In this document: piece after piece, positions 1 to 11,400 of the stretch
Position numbering within the stretch: the first letter of the stretch is position 1
How the letters are laid out: each line of letters starts with the position of its first letter
DNA from: Diadema setosum
Taxonomy: Eukaryota; Echinodermata; Echinoidea; Diadematoida; Diadematidae
DNA length: 64,000 bases
Direction of reading: 5' to 3'
Assembly (NCBI GenBank): GCA_033980235.1
Contig: CM067065.1
Span: forward strand, 8,821,328-8,885,327
Made by a program: the position numbers and the translations under genes
Notes under the pieces: generated by a model
What the model was told of the DNA's origin: nothing
The model's database searches: none
What the model saw: the letters and a program-made list of their open reading frames with translations, nothing else

Positions 1-552
1 CAATACAACTTGTGTTTTTTCAATTAATTCATATAAACATTCATATTCTTAATTTTGATGGCTGAAATAAACTTATTTTAGTATAATTATTCTTGTAAAG
101 ATGTGTATGACAAATTCTGCTGAAAAAACAAAAAAAAAACAAAAGTTCGAAAAAACAAGGAAATACATAAAAAATGATAAAACAATAAAAACATAAGAAA
201 TTAATTTTGATACTGATTTTTTTTTTTTTTGCGCACAAATGTTCGGAATGTCACTAGGAATATTTACACCAAAAATCAGTATTCCATAAGCTTTTATAAG
301 CCAATTACAGACGAAAATGAGGTTTTTTGTATATATTTGCATAATGAATTAATTTAAAATAGAAAAATGCAAATTTTTTGAAAATTTAACTGAACAGTCT
401 TGTAGATTACATCCGGCTTTATGTTCATGCAAAATTTTGTGGGGATCGCGCGATCAACGGCCGAGATCTGAAGGGGGGGGGGGGTATAATGCCCCCCCCC
501 CCCCCCCCCCGGAATTCAAGCTGGCTAAATAGCCCAGGTAAGTTGGGGTTAA
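1..552 (+). mobile_element. TTAA-type (piggyBac-like) MITE, right part, cut by window edge
   Basis: This is the right portion of the family best seen at 61471-62261 and 43061-43859. It shares the stretch ending in a GATCGCGCGATC-like block, 'CCGAGATCTGAAGG', a G-tract and a C-tract (about 470-510). The right terminus reads CCCAGGTAAGTTGGGGTTAA, ending in TTAA at 549-552. Complete copies have mirror-image ends TTAACCC...GGGTTAA, as piggyBac-superfamily elements do. The left end lies outside the window. No coding capacity is visible. Confidence 0.7.
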
Positions 553-880
553 TCTGATAATCCCTTTGATATTGTTGCTCCAATGGTTCATATCCTGTGT
601 TTTTTTTTTGTCCCATTCATCGAACAGCTAGTACACTTGGTAAAGATTAAGCGCTTGAATAGACCCTGTACTTGAGAGCCTCTTTTCTCGGTTCATATTT
701 TTCCAAAGTGTGTGCTTTCTTTCCAATATTTATGTTTAGATAGGTTAGGAGTGTCCATTTGAGCCGAGTTATTCATCATTTTAAAGCTGAAAGTCTGTTC
801 TTTAAGAACTTGCACTTCTTAAATTCCATGCCTGGCGACTTTTTGTTTGTTTAGTGATGCAGGGTCACATAGTGTTCCTC
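553..880 (+). repeat. Dispersed repeat unit, copy 1 (paralogous to 12737-13013 plus 14036-14065)
   Basis: The 300 bases after the TTAA terminus match those after the TTAA terminus at 12736, in the same order. Shared landmarks include 'TAAAGATTAAGCGCTTGAAT', 'GTGTGCTTTCTTTCCAATAT' in near-identical form, and 'GATGCAGGGTCACAT'. The pair therefore duplicated together with the TTAA element. Copy 1 preserves the uninterrupted site that in copy 2 holds the 13014-14035 insertion. Confidence 0.7.
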
Positions 881-1944
881 GTTGGGTCAGTACTGAAGGG
901 CTATAGGCCCACCGTTCCTGCAATATTAATACACACGGTACAGTACAATGATGTTGTATATTAAGGCTTGTTGAATATCATGAGAACTTTAAACAAAGAT
1001 GTGTTCAAGTGTGTGTGTGTACGTGTGTGTGTTTGTTTCTTATTACAGCTGTACGGTCAACTTCACACATGTCAGAAAATGGGCTAACTGAAACAATTCT
1101 ATTTGAAGGATATGAACGTGCTGATAACTGTACAATGGTTTGTACATAATCCTGTATGTATCGGTCAAAATTAAGAACTTAAGGACACATGAAAGTTGGG
1201 GATTTTCTGTAGTCCTAGATTTCACTTGGGCAGGGGTAGACTGTATAGAGAAAAAGGAATGCGACAAAATTTGCATTGTTTCATATGAAAACATTTATTT
1301 ACAATTTGACTTCCCTTGGATGAAGAGGAAAGTGACAAAGGAAAAGTTCTGAGAGGAATAATCAATAATGCTCACTTTTATCTCATGTACATCCTCATCA
1401 GCAAGTTTATATGGCCTTGTACAGAAAAGGTCAATCAATCTGACACAGAATTACACAATAATGACAAATCATAATCATAACATCGACATGGGCAGCTAAA
1501 ATGCTTACAAGGAAACCCATTAGAGCCTGGAAATTTCTTCCAGAACTATGCTGTGTTAGAAATTTCAGTGGGAAAGTGGTCACTGACAATGATGTTCACT
1601 GTGTTCTTTGAAGCAATTTTAGAGTTTTAACTTGCTTAAATTGATGTGTTTCCTCATTATTTTAAAGCTTTTACATATACCTGGATAGATTTATGAGATA
1701 ATATGAAGGGTAAAAAAGTCAAAGGACTTGGCCAGCTGGAAAGCAGTCTCCGTATTTACACCATTATTATCCTGTAAGGGGGGATGAGGTAAGCTCCTAC
1801 AGGGGAACCTTGGTAAAGCAAGGACATAAAAACATTGACAATTAGAGTGTACCTTGTGCTGTCAGGTGCCTCATTTGATAACTAAACACAAAAGACATGT
1901 ACAGAGTGGGGAACTGTACAGCAAATCACTTTATGCTGTATACG
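881..1944. other. No recognised gene
   Basis: AT-rich DNA with a short GT microsatellite near 1010-1033. The short open frames here have no family resemblance, no convincing splice context and no codon bias. I see nothing functional. Confidence 0.5.
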
Positions 1945-2400
1945 CCTAACATTTCGCAAGGTTTTTATTTTCACAAACTTTGTGAGTCAAGTGCTTATTT
2001 GCGAAACTAAAGACACGCGAAAATATTGACTCTGATTGCGATGTGGATGTGATGTCCGCATGTACATTTCTCCGTGCAGTGCAGGACTCTACGATCGCGA
2101 ATTTAACCGCTCGCGAAATCATCGGGAATTCCCTATTCGTGAAAAAAAAATTTGACTCGCATAAATATACGTAAATACAGTATACATTTGTCACAGTGCA
2201 CTCCCGTTCCAATGAACCTGGTTATAACGAAATTCTTGTGAGAACGAAATCAAAATTCAGGTCCCAAATAATCATCTATATACAGTATGCTAATATACAC
2301 TGTACTATTCGGTTGTAACAAAGTTTCGATATAACAAAGTTTTGATATAACGAAATAAAACCACCGGTTCTGAAGACTTTGTTATAATGGAAGTACACTG
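1945..2400. repeat. Decayed MITE-like sequence (CGCGAA-rich, then 'TTATAACGAAAT'-type)
   Basis: 1945-2190 is rich in TTTCGC/GCGAAA words typical of the TACTGTAAAA MITEs at 20774-20981 and 30743-30954, and ends near ACAGTATA. 2205-2400 carries repeated 'ATAACGAAAT/ATAACAAAGTTTTGATATAACGA' words in both orientations, as in pogo/Tigger-like non-autonomous elements. Boundaries are not clear. Confidence 0.4.
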
Positions 2401-3249
2401 TATGCAACCATTCTTTAACAGACAAAAAGGAACTTAGGCAAATGGGACAGGAAGGTATAGGCGATGGTAAGCTGACCACAAAAATTAATCCAACTTAATT
2501 TGAACATGTACAGGAAAGAAAAACAAATGACTTGCAGATATTACCCCACATAGATGATTTCTAATTCTCATCACCTAGTGCATGCTATAAACAAGATCTT
2601 GCTGTGCGTGAGATCTTACTGTATCAAATAGAGAGCTCATTGTACAGAAGTAGAATCCCACTGAAACACCCCCCCCCCAAAAAAAAAAAAATGATTAAAG
2701 AACCACAATATTACAAACTATTGCTACAACAAGGTTATGCTCCTCCACTAAAATGCAAAGTACCTTTGTACATGTATTTCATTGTTTGTCAAGTGCAGAG
2801 ATACAAACAATTTCTGTACAACAGCAATTTCACTGCTAACACAGTGTTTATCATAACAATACGTCGCTGTATTTAGTAAAGCTTGGTGTTCACTGAAGGC
2901 ATACAGCTATGCCCAAATGACTGAATAAAATATATTCACAAACACGCCATAAGTACATGGTGTACGTTCTAAGGGGAGCTTAATAAAGGCTAACATTTTG
3001 TCCCACTGGAAGTAAGAATAAACTTTTCTTTACACACTCGCCATACAAGGTTTGGACGAGGATCTCACACTGTATGGAAAGAGTTTTGGCCGTATACCCA
3101 CTCTAACAATAACACACAGGGTAGCTTACATGTGTACACTGGCCGAAATGCTTGTTAGAACACAGGATCTTGTGTTACAAGATGATTCTCACAATGTCAC
3201 TTTCCCTCTGAACAGCGAAACGGGACAGATGATCTTAAAAGACGTCCCG
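2401..3249. other. No recognised gene
   Basis: AT-rich, with a C9A12 tract at 2671-2691. A 75-residue open frame at 3052-3279 runs into the neighbouring repeat and has no detectable family. I treat it as chance. Confidence 0.45.
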
Positions 3250-3716
3250 TTAAAGGGGCATTCCGGACGATTTTCATAATTTCACATCATGTAGTACATA
3301 AATCAACAGCTTCATGTATAGATTTGTAGAATTTATTGTGGTTCTTGAGCAGAGAAACAGTACTTTCAAAAACCTTAAACAAATTACACTGAACAAAGAT
3401 GATGACATAGGAGCCTCACATATCTCAGAAATGTAGCAGTGTCATTCCATTATAATACCGCATGCTTGCTAGCTCACCTGTCTGTAATCTATGCATGCCT
3501 TCTTCTTTTGTGCTGCTTCCTTGAGCCACATCTCATGCATTCTTATGGTGAGGCTGCCATGTCATCATCCTTGTTCATTGAAATTTGTTATAAACTTCAA
3601 AAACATTCTTATTTTTCATCCCAATCATTATAAATCCTCAAACTCTGTACCCAGTATAACTAATTTATATATGTTCAAATGTAAAAATTTGAAAATCATC
3701 CGGAGGTCTCCTTTAA
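3250..3716 (-). mobile_element. 467-bp foldback MITE with TTAA ends (copy 1)
   Basis: Both ends lie in TTAA (3250-3253 and 3713-3716). The termini are imperfect inverted repeats: TTAAAGGGGCATTCCGGACG at one end, and the complement of TTAAAGGAGACCTCCGGATG at the other. Homology between halves continues inward ('ACAAATTACACTGAACAAAG' against 'ACAAATTGCAATGAACAAGG' in the paralogue), so the whole element can fold back. A second copy of the same 467-bp length lies in inverted orientation at 13540-14006. Confidence 0.85.
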
Positions 3717-3799
3717 GACCGCACTGTTGCATCAAACCCTCTTATTAGGATCACGGTAAAGATAAGAAGCATGATACATCTACATGTACATCACTAATA

Positions 3800-4240
3800 A
3801 GCCAGTTTGGAGATAGCTCATGTGCACATGGGTACAAATGACCTTCATCTTTCTCAGTTGGTTAGTCACTTCACTCGAAGCGACATAATACTTAAGCTTC
3901 GTAAACATAGCAATTTATGAAACTCGTATTCAAACAAAGAATGAACCTGCGTAGATCAAGTAACCATGACGGTTCGTCAGTCAACACTTTGAGAAGCATC
4001 CATTTCATTGCGCTGTTTTGAACACATTAACAAACTATTTCTGTTAACATTGTCAAATACCATTCAGGTTTGCTGTCATGGGGATATACTGGCAGGCTCC
4101 CTTGATTTGGATTACATGAGTAATCATCGCATCAAAGATGCTCATCTCAGTGAATTTAAAAACCAACATGTCTCTCAGTACAAATGACCTTTTTCTGCTC
4201 ATGCTCAAGCTGGACCCCGAACTGGCTAATTATCAAAGTG
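3800..4240 (+). repeat. Dispersed repeat pair, copy 1 (with 57420-57850)
   Basis: A long diverged match in the same orientation to 57420-57850. Shared words include 'GGTACAAATGACCTT', 'CTCGTATTCAAAC', 'GCATCCATTTCATTG' and 'GTGAATTTAAAAACCAACAT'. No terminal repeats or coding potential are apparent. Confidence 0.65.
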
Positions 4241-5170
4241 CAATCCACATCACTCTTTCCACATTGGTCCATCAGTCGAGGGTCATTATAGATGGTGGGT
4301 GTGCCATGTTGTGCAATACCTTCTGTGCCAAATCCCCGCTCCCAGCTCTGGCCTCACACTGTCCTCGTCCATGTATGACAATAATTTCAGAATCTCGCCC
4401 GAACTGAGTCGCACTCGTGGCTTGATTTAGGTATCAGTTTACAGTTGATGAGCTTCTTCCTGCTTTTTCAAGCCACTCCTACAATTGTACCACACAGTCT
4501 TTGTCTGTTAAAGACGTCAAAGTCCTTTGCACCTTGTGGCTGTGTTGTATTTTGCAACACCTTCAGATTTGAAACTGCACTACCAGCTTCGGCAATGCAC
4601 CAACAAATGCACCAACTCTCACCAATATAATTCATCAACCATATGGGAATCCTTCCAGAACTGAATTCACAAACTCGAGAATCTCTAAAGGATGGTGAGG
4701 AAAGGCAGATACGATGCTTGCTGCCACTCTCCAACTGCTCTCTCCCGCCACTGCTCCCACATGGTACCACACTAGTCTTTCTTCAGGGAAAAGTGTGCAA
4801 GTTAATGCACGCAACATTCTGTTGCTGATACACACATCGGAGGGCCGCCCTTCATCTTTTGATGCATCACGCATTACCCCGGGGTACCGTTGTACCCTGG
4901 GGTACCACGTTGTGTAGCGCCACCTCACGTCCACTCGAGGACAGCCGCAGAGAAATGCATGCACTGTGTGTGCTTGTACATAGTCATTCCCACGCCAGTG
5001 CATGTTATACTATGCATGCATGGTACACTGTGCTAGCAATAGCGTGTGCTTCAGTGCAGTGGCTAGCGCGCGCTAGCTCCAGCACCAAAATAATTTCCCA
5101 CTTTTTGGCACCCAGGGTACAACCTTAAAAGAAAAAAAAATTAGTAATAATTCAACAAAATGGCTGATTT
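4241..5170. other. 3' flank of SAP30BP, no gene recognised
   Basis: Overlapping open frames occur on both strands (4468-5128), but none has a recognisable domain and they conflict with each other. 'CCCCGGGGTACC' and 'GTACCCTGGGGTACC' at 4877-4907 form a local palindrome-rich patch. I see no coding evidence. Confidence 0.45.
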
Positions 5171-5176
5171 TTTATT
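5171..5176 (-). terminator. Candidate poly(A) signal of SAP30BP
   Basis: AATAAA on the minus strand, about 30 bases past the SAP30BP stop codon. If used, the 3' UTR would be very short. Other A/T-rich hexamers occur further on, so the assignment is tentative. Confidence 0.35.
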
Positions 5177-5206
5177 TGGTACCCCAGGATACCATTTATG
5201 TCATGA

Positions 5207-5412
5207 TCATTTCTCCATCTTCGGCTTCTTAAAGGTCCCTATCGATGAGATGACCGTGGTCTTTGACCCCGTTGCCGACGTCGTTGTGGAGACTACAGAC
5301 TGGGCGGTGATGGTGGTGGTGACGACGGAAATGAGCGGTCGCTGCATGAGCGGGACAGGAGGTGGCAGGGTCTGGATCGGGTTGTCCCATTTACTCTTCC
5401 GCTTCTTCTCCT
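5207..5412 (-). CDS. SAP30BP: SAP30BP coding exon 7 (last)
   Basis: Acceptor TTTTACAG precedes 5412. The exon completes a split Glu codon (G|AG) and encodes EEKKRKSKWDNPIQ, then a Thr/Val/Ser-rich stretch with SGSKTTVIS-like residues (here ATGSKTTVISSIGTF), ending KPKMEK and TGA at 5207-5209. The KRKSKWD and SKTTVIS blocks are the family's C-terminal signature. Confidence 0.95.
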
Positions 5413-8400
5413 CTGTAAAATTGGGAACGGGAATGGGGGAAAGAGGGGAGACATTAAAACTTTGCAATTTCGGAATTCTTCATTGTTCCTTAAACCAAGT
5501 TTCATAGAATGACTGTACATTGGCAAGGGAACCTTCTTATAAAGAGGACATAAATCCTATGACAAGTACCCTGTTATAGCATGTTTTTCACTATCCATTT
5601 ACATGTCGTCGCTGGGGTGACAAGACCTTGTATCTGCAGTTTTGGTGAAAATGACTTTTTTAGATTAATGGTCAGATAATCAATTAAGTGATGTCCTGTC
5701 CAAATCCTAGATGTCTTACTCCCAAAATGAAGCCACCACGGCATGTCAAAGGAATGTCTATCCCATTGGATACAGTGCTTTGGCTGCCATGTTTTTTTGC
5801 TCTCCTGAACATTTGACATTTTGTAGATACGAGGTCTTGTCGCCCCAGCGACGATGTAGTTATGGCAAACTAAAATCTGTGTGTGTGGCTCTACGTGCTC
5901 TCGTAACATCTTTGACAGGGTGAACTTGAACTTTTGAAATTTTTTTGCGAGTCTACACTCCTTGATTTGGCTGCTCCCTGGTTGCTAGTATTCCAGCATG
6001 CCAGCCATGAGGGGTAAGCCTAGAGCCTCGTGTCTCTCTGCGCAGTCACAGAGCAATCACTCAGGGCGTACAGCGAGTAACCACTCTAGTATGTGTAACA
6101 TAGGTTCCATGATATTTGCGCAAGCAACAGCTGCTCCCGTGGAATATCTGTATGCTGAGCCAAACATGAATTCTAACCACAAACACAACCCTAACCTTAA
6201 TTCTAACCCTCGCATCAAACTAAACCTCGAACCCTATCACAATCCTAACCCTAAACCTGACCCTAAGTCTGAAGAGAAAATAAGAGTGGACCAACTGTCG
6301 GAGGAGCAAATGTCACGTCACTGTGATACATGCTCTTTGTTCTTACCATGGACTGGTCCCTGGCTTGCTGCAGAAGTTGAGGGCGCTGTTCCTGTTGTGC
6401 TGGTCACAAGAGCTGCCTGGAGCTGGGGCTTCTTCACCATGCCAGTGACAAACTCCACCTTGGTTCTCTCCTTCTTCTCCTTCTCCTTCCTCTTCTGGAT
6501 CTCCTCCTTCTGAGCCTTCGCTGCAGATTGATGGGGAGTGAGAGAAGGAGAGAATAGGAAAACGTAATAAGAGGAAATTGAGCTTTTGCTGCACAGGGGG
6601 CGAGAGAACAAGATAACGAAAGAATCAATAATGGAATGACAGAAGGAGCAGATGATCAAAGAACGAGAGATTATCAGACTGAAAGAATAAGAGGAGACTG
6701 AGCCTTTGCTGCACAGATTTACGGGGAGCGAGAGAACGAGAGAATAGGAGAACGTAATAAGAGGAGACTGAGTCTTTGCTGCACAGATTTACGGGGAGCG
6801 AGAAAACGAGAGAATAGGAGAACGTAATAAGAGGAGACTGAGTCTTTGCTGCACAGATTGAAAGGGAGCGAGGGAACGAGAGAATGAGAGGAGACTGCGC
6901 CTACTCTTATTGTGCAAGTAACAGCTGCTCCCATGAAATATCTATAGCAGGTTCGCCGGAAGTCCACAATTTCAGAACTTACCTGATCGTACTTGCTACG
7001 TAATTTTTCATGATTGATTCGTCGATAATCGACAAATCGGGTCACAGCAATCTGCGATTTTGCTGCACAGATTGATGGGGAGCGAGAGAACGAGAGAATA
7101 AGATGAGACTGCACCTTTGCTGCAAGCACTGATGGGGAACGAGAGAACAAGATAATAAAAGAATCATTGAGTGAATGACAGAACATGAGGAGCAGAGGAC
7201 CAAAGAACGAGAGAACAGGAGAATGAAAGAATAAAAGGAGACTGAGCCTTAGTTGCAGATTTATGGGGAGCGAGAGAACGAGAGAATAGGAGAATGAAAG
7301 AATAAGTGAAGACTGCGCCTTTACTGCAGAATGACGGGGAACGAGAGAACAAGAGAATGAAAGAATCATTGAGTGAATGACAGAACACGAGGAGCAGAGG
7401 ACAAAAGAACGAGAGAATAGGAGAATGTAAGAATAAGAGGAGACTGAGCCTTAGTAGCAGAATGACTGGGAGTGAGAGAACGAGAGAATGAAAGAATCAT
7501 TGAGTGAATGACAGAACATGAGGAGCAGAGGACCAAAGAATGGAAGACTTAGAGGGAATGAATGACAAAGAAGAGAGAAATCATGTGATTCACTCTCAAA
7601 GATTGCTGTGACTCGATTTGTCGATTATCGACAATCAGTCATGAAAAAATTACACAGCAAGTACGATCAGGTATGTTCTGAGATTGTGGCCTTCCGACAG
7701 AGCTTTTAGGCTAACATTTCACATTCGTGTCCTTACCCAACTGAAAGCTCGTTATTACAGCATTATTTATTCCACACATTCCTTCTGCATACATGTAGAC
7801 ATTTTTGAGCAAAAATTGACAGTTCTGCAGGCATACATGAATTATGTTTTGGTGTTAAGTTTTCAGTAGATTCGACCAGTCCTATCCCGATACTCACCAA
7901 GAGCCTCATAGTATGAGCTCTCCTCCCAGCAATAAGGGTCGTACATGTCCTTTGGGTAGTTGCTGCCAAGTTCGTCGATACCGAGGAAGTCAATTAACTT
8001 CTCGTAAATGCTGAGTGAAGGAGATACAAGGTTGGGGATTTTCATGAATAAAATCACAAACAAGTGCTACATCCATCAACTGTTTCATGTTTGATACACG
8101 TTTCAATACCCAATTTCGAAACATATAATATTGCAAACACCTTTCTGACTGTGTTTCTTCGGTCAATGTCCATCAACTCTGTTGTGAGTCGATTGGGAGG
8201 CCTTGTCACTACACAGCTCCATCGCACAGTTTTACCCAAGGAGCGGAGATGTGTGGTCGGCAGTGGTTGGCGTGGGCAGGTCCAAGTTATAGAGGCGCTT
8301 CAAAATGACACTGTGTTTATCAACTCTGCAAAACGCGTTTGTGGCCCAAACACGTTAGAGATTGAACTTTTTTCAGCGTTTCAAAAACATGTAACCCCAT

Positions 8401-11400
8401 AATCAAAATGGCATTTTTAATATCAACTGTCCAAAACTCCCTGAAAGTTGCTCGGAAAACGTAACTCTGCACCACAAGTGAGTTGATCAACGCACCCACA
8501 AATGTATAATACATTTCAATGGATATTTTTTTTTTCTTCTTTTTTTTTTTAACTGCTATCTGTCGCACAATTCATACAAATCTGGAGTACACTTATGGTA
8601 AAATAAGGAAAATATTAAACTTTGACCTTTAGAGAACAATACATGAATATCAAAGGACACTATATTGATCTATTCTGACATAAAAATACAATTGTATCTA
8701 TTCAAAGTAACTGTAATGAAATAAAGATATTAACTTCCAAAAGTTACAGCATCTTTCACACATTCAGCAGCCTTTTGAAAACTTGACTCAAAACTTGGGA
8801 AAATAAGAATGTCGCTACGGCAACTGGCATGCATCCGCTGCATTGCTTAGTTCTCCCAATAGGCAGGGCTCCACACTAACTTTTATTTTTGGTGGCCCAA
8901 AGGCAAACATCCGACCTTTTTTGGTGGCCCGATCAGGCCACCACATTCGTCATTTCTGAAATTTTGGTGGCCCGACATGCGTTTTTGGTGGCCCTGAGCC
9001 ACCGGACCACCGTAAGTGTCGAGCCCTGCAATAGGTCTACACACTACATCTTGACAACGTGAGATGATGGCTTCACAGGATTGGCAACAAATTACAATCT
9101 GGCAAGATATAGTCACCAAATTTCATGAAAACACTTTCAGCTATCGTCAAAAATGAGGATTTTTTTTTTATTTATTTTTTTTTTTTAAGCATTTTCACTG
9201 ACCTTTGACCCTATGGCCCAAATTCTTCATTACGTTATTGTGCAGTATCAAATGCATAATACACCAAGTTCAAAATTAGTCCCGTATACACCAAGTGAAA
9301 ATAGAATACAGATAAACCGATAAAAGGACGGCCAGACAACTCAAAGAACTATTGCCTGTGGTAACACTTCGTGATGGAGGCTTAGGAAACAAAATTGAAC
9401 ATATTTGATGTAAATTTATTGCTGAGGCATCTTTCATTTCCATTTTCCATATTTTGTGCAAGACTTTGGTTGTTGTGCTTGCTATTTTCTCCATTACCTT
9501 GGATTTCTGAAATCTTTTCTCCTCTGAATAAGCTGGTTCACATCCTGCTGCTTCCTGTAGTAGCCGTTGATCTTCTCCTGTGGGAAGAATAAGCCAACAG
9601 GATCAGAATGCAAGCCATAGACTTGAATCATGATTGTAACAAGCACTCTGGATCTCCACATCTCTTAATGACTTCATTTTACCTTTTGAAGAAACATCAC
9701 TTTCATTGACATTAGCTGGCAGTGCATTTTCCATTTCCATCATGGCTAATGCCACTAACATTTGCACTACCATCATCATTATCATCAGCATCGGTATCAG
9801 TATCATCAGCCTCATCATCCTCATCCTCGTCCTCATCCTCATCATCATCATCATTACATCATCATCCTCCTTCTCATCGTCATCACTATCATCATTACAT
9901 CATCATCCTCCTTCTCATCGTCATCACTATCATCATCATTACATCATCATCCTCATCATCATTACATCATCATCCTCCTTCTCATCATCATTACATCATC
10001 ATCATTTTGTCATCATTACATCATCATCATTTTGTCATCATTTTTCTCTTGGTCAATTCCATTGTGACTTATGGGACAAAATGACAATTTTCAGCAATTT
10101 CAAACCAGTATTTTGAGAAAATAGTTGCATCAAATGCATTTTTCTCAGTTCATGGTTAGATCCATCATATCACAGTTTATGAAAACACCATACTTAGTTT
10201 GAAAAGTATCATTGCATTACGTAAGCAACGAAAAATTGCTGTCGTGACTTATGGGACATTTGAGGACCACCGTTTTTAACATGGGAAAGTAAGTTCTGAA
10301 ATATTCTTACACACAGAGTCTCTGGAAAGATATTTTCTTTCCTGAATGTAGCAAAGGGTTGGTGCTTACCCTGAGCCAAGTGGTATGAATATCTACTCAT
10401 TGGTACAGTAGCAGGATAGGGAAAACCAGTGTGACTGATGGGACACAAAAACGTGACTTATGGGACGCTATCAACTACCACATTTTGAGATTGAGAGAAT
10501 AATATATACTGATGCTGGAACAAGTTCTAGAACATCATAAAACCAATCTATGACCAAAGAACATTCAGAAAATAAGCCATCTGAGAATTACACATGCTGT
10601 ATTATGGTCATTTAGTGTATCAGAAATGATACATACATTATGTAAATTCTGCAAAAATTGGCAATTTTCATGAAAAATGAAGGTTTTTCAGACATAACTC
10701 CACTCCATGTTCACTGATGTTCACAAATGAGGTATCAAAATATCCGTTGTGAAAGGCTGCTTTGAGTAAACGATACCAGATCATCTAATTAAGCTTCATT
10801 AATCATCTACACTCAATAGTTTGATTTTCATAATATGCAACCTTTCCGTGGAATTGACCTCTTGACACTTACTGTATGCCAATCATCTGGATAGTCATCA
10901 TACTTGTTACTACAAATTTTATCAATGTTATCACCAATCACTCCCACAATAATTCAAGACCATCACTCGTGTTTCTCCTCCTTGTCGCTAACTGCTAACA
11001 CCACCACAGTCACTGCTAACACCACCACAGTCACTGCTACCATCACAATCACAGCTACCATCAACATTAATGCTATCACAACCAACATAACTGAATCCAC
11101 CATTTTCATCACTGGAATCACCACCACATACCTGCCAACATTTCAAGATGAAATATCTTACTTGTGGATTGCAAAAATCTTATTTTATATGCAAACTGAA
11201 GTTAAAAATCTTACGTTCGGTCAAATCTTCAGAAAATACACATGAAAGGTATATCTAAATACTTTTTAAAAATCTGATTTCTCTGACAGAAAATCTGATT
11301 TTGCTATTTTTAATGTAAAAAATCTTACTGAATCTGATAAAATCTTACTAGTTGGCAAGTATGCCACCATCATTCATGCTACCATCTCAGTCATCAATGC

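Noticed and set aside
3052..3279. 75-residue frame MDEDLTLYGKSFGRIPTL as a possible small gene
   Set aside because: It runs into the terminus of a foldback MITE, has no recognisable domain and no splice or promoter context.
6178..6275. Telomere sequence (CCCTAACC words)
   Set aside because: Degenerate, about 100 bases, in a SAP30BP intron. An interstitial relic.
6719..7369. 216-residue minus-strand open frame (repeated FSRSPS-like motifs)
   Set aside because: It reads through the exon-derived minisatellite. The repeated peptide mirrors the 60-75-bp unit and no orthologue of SAP30BP has such a segment.
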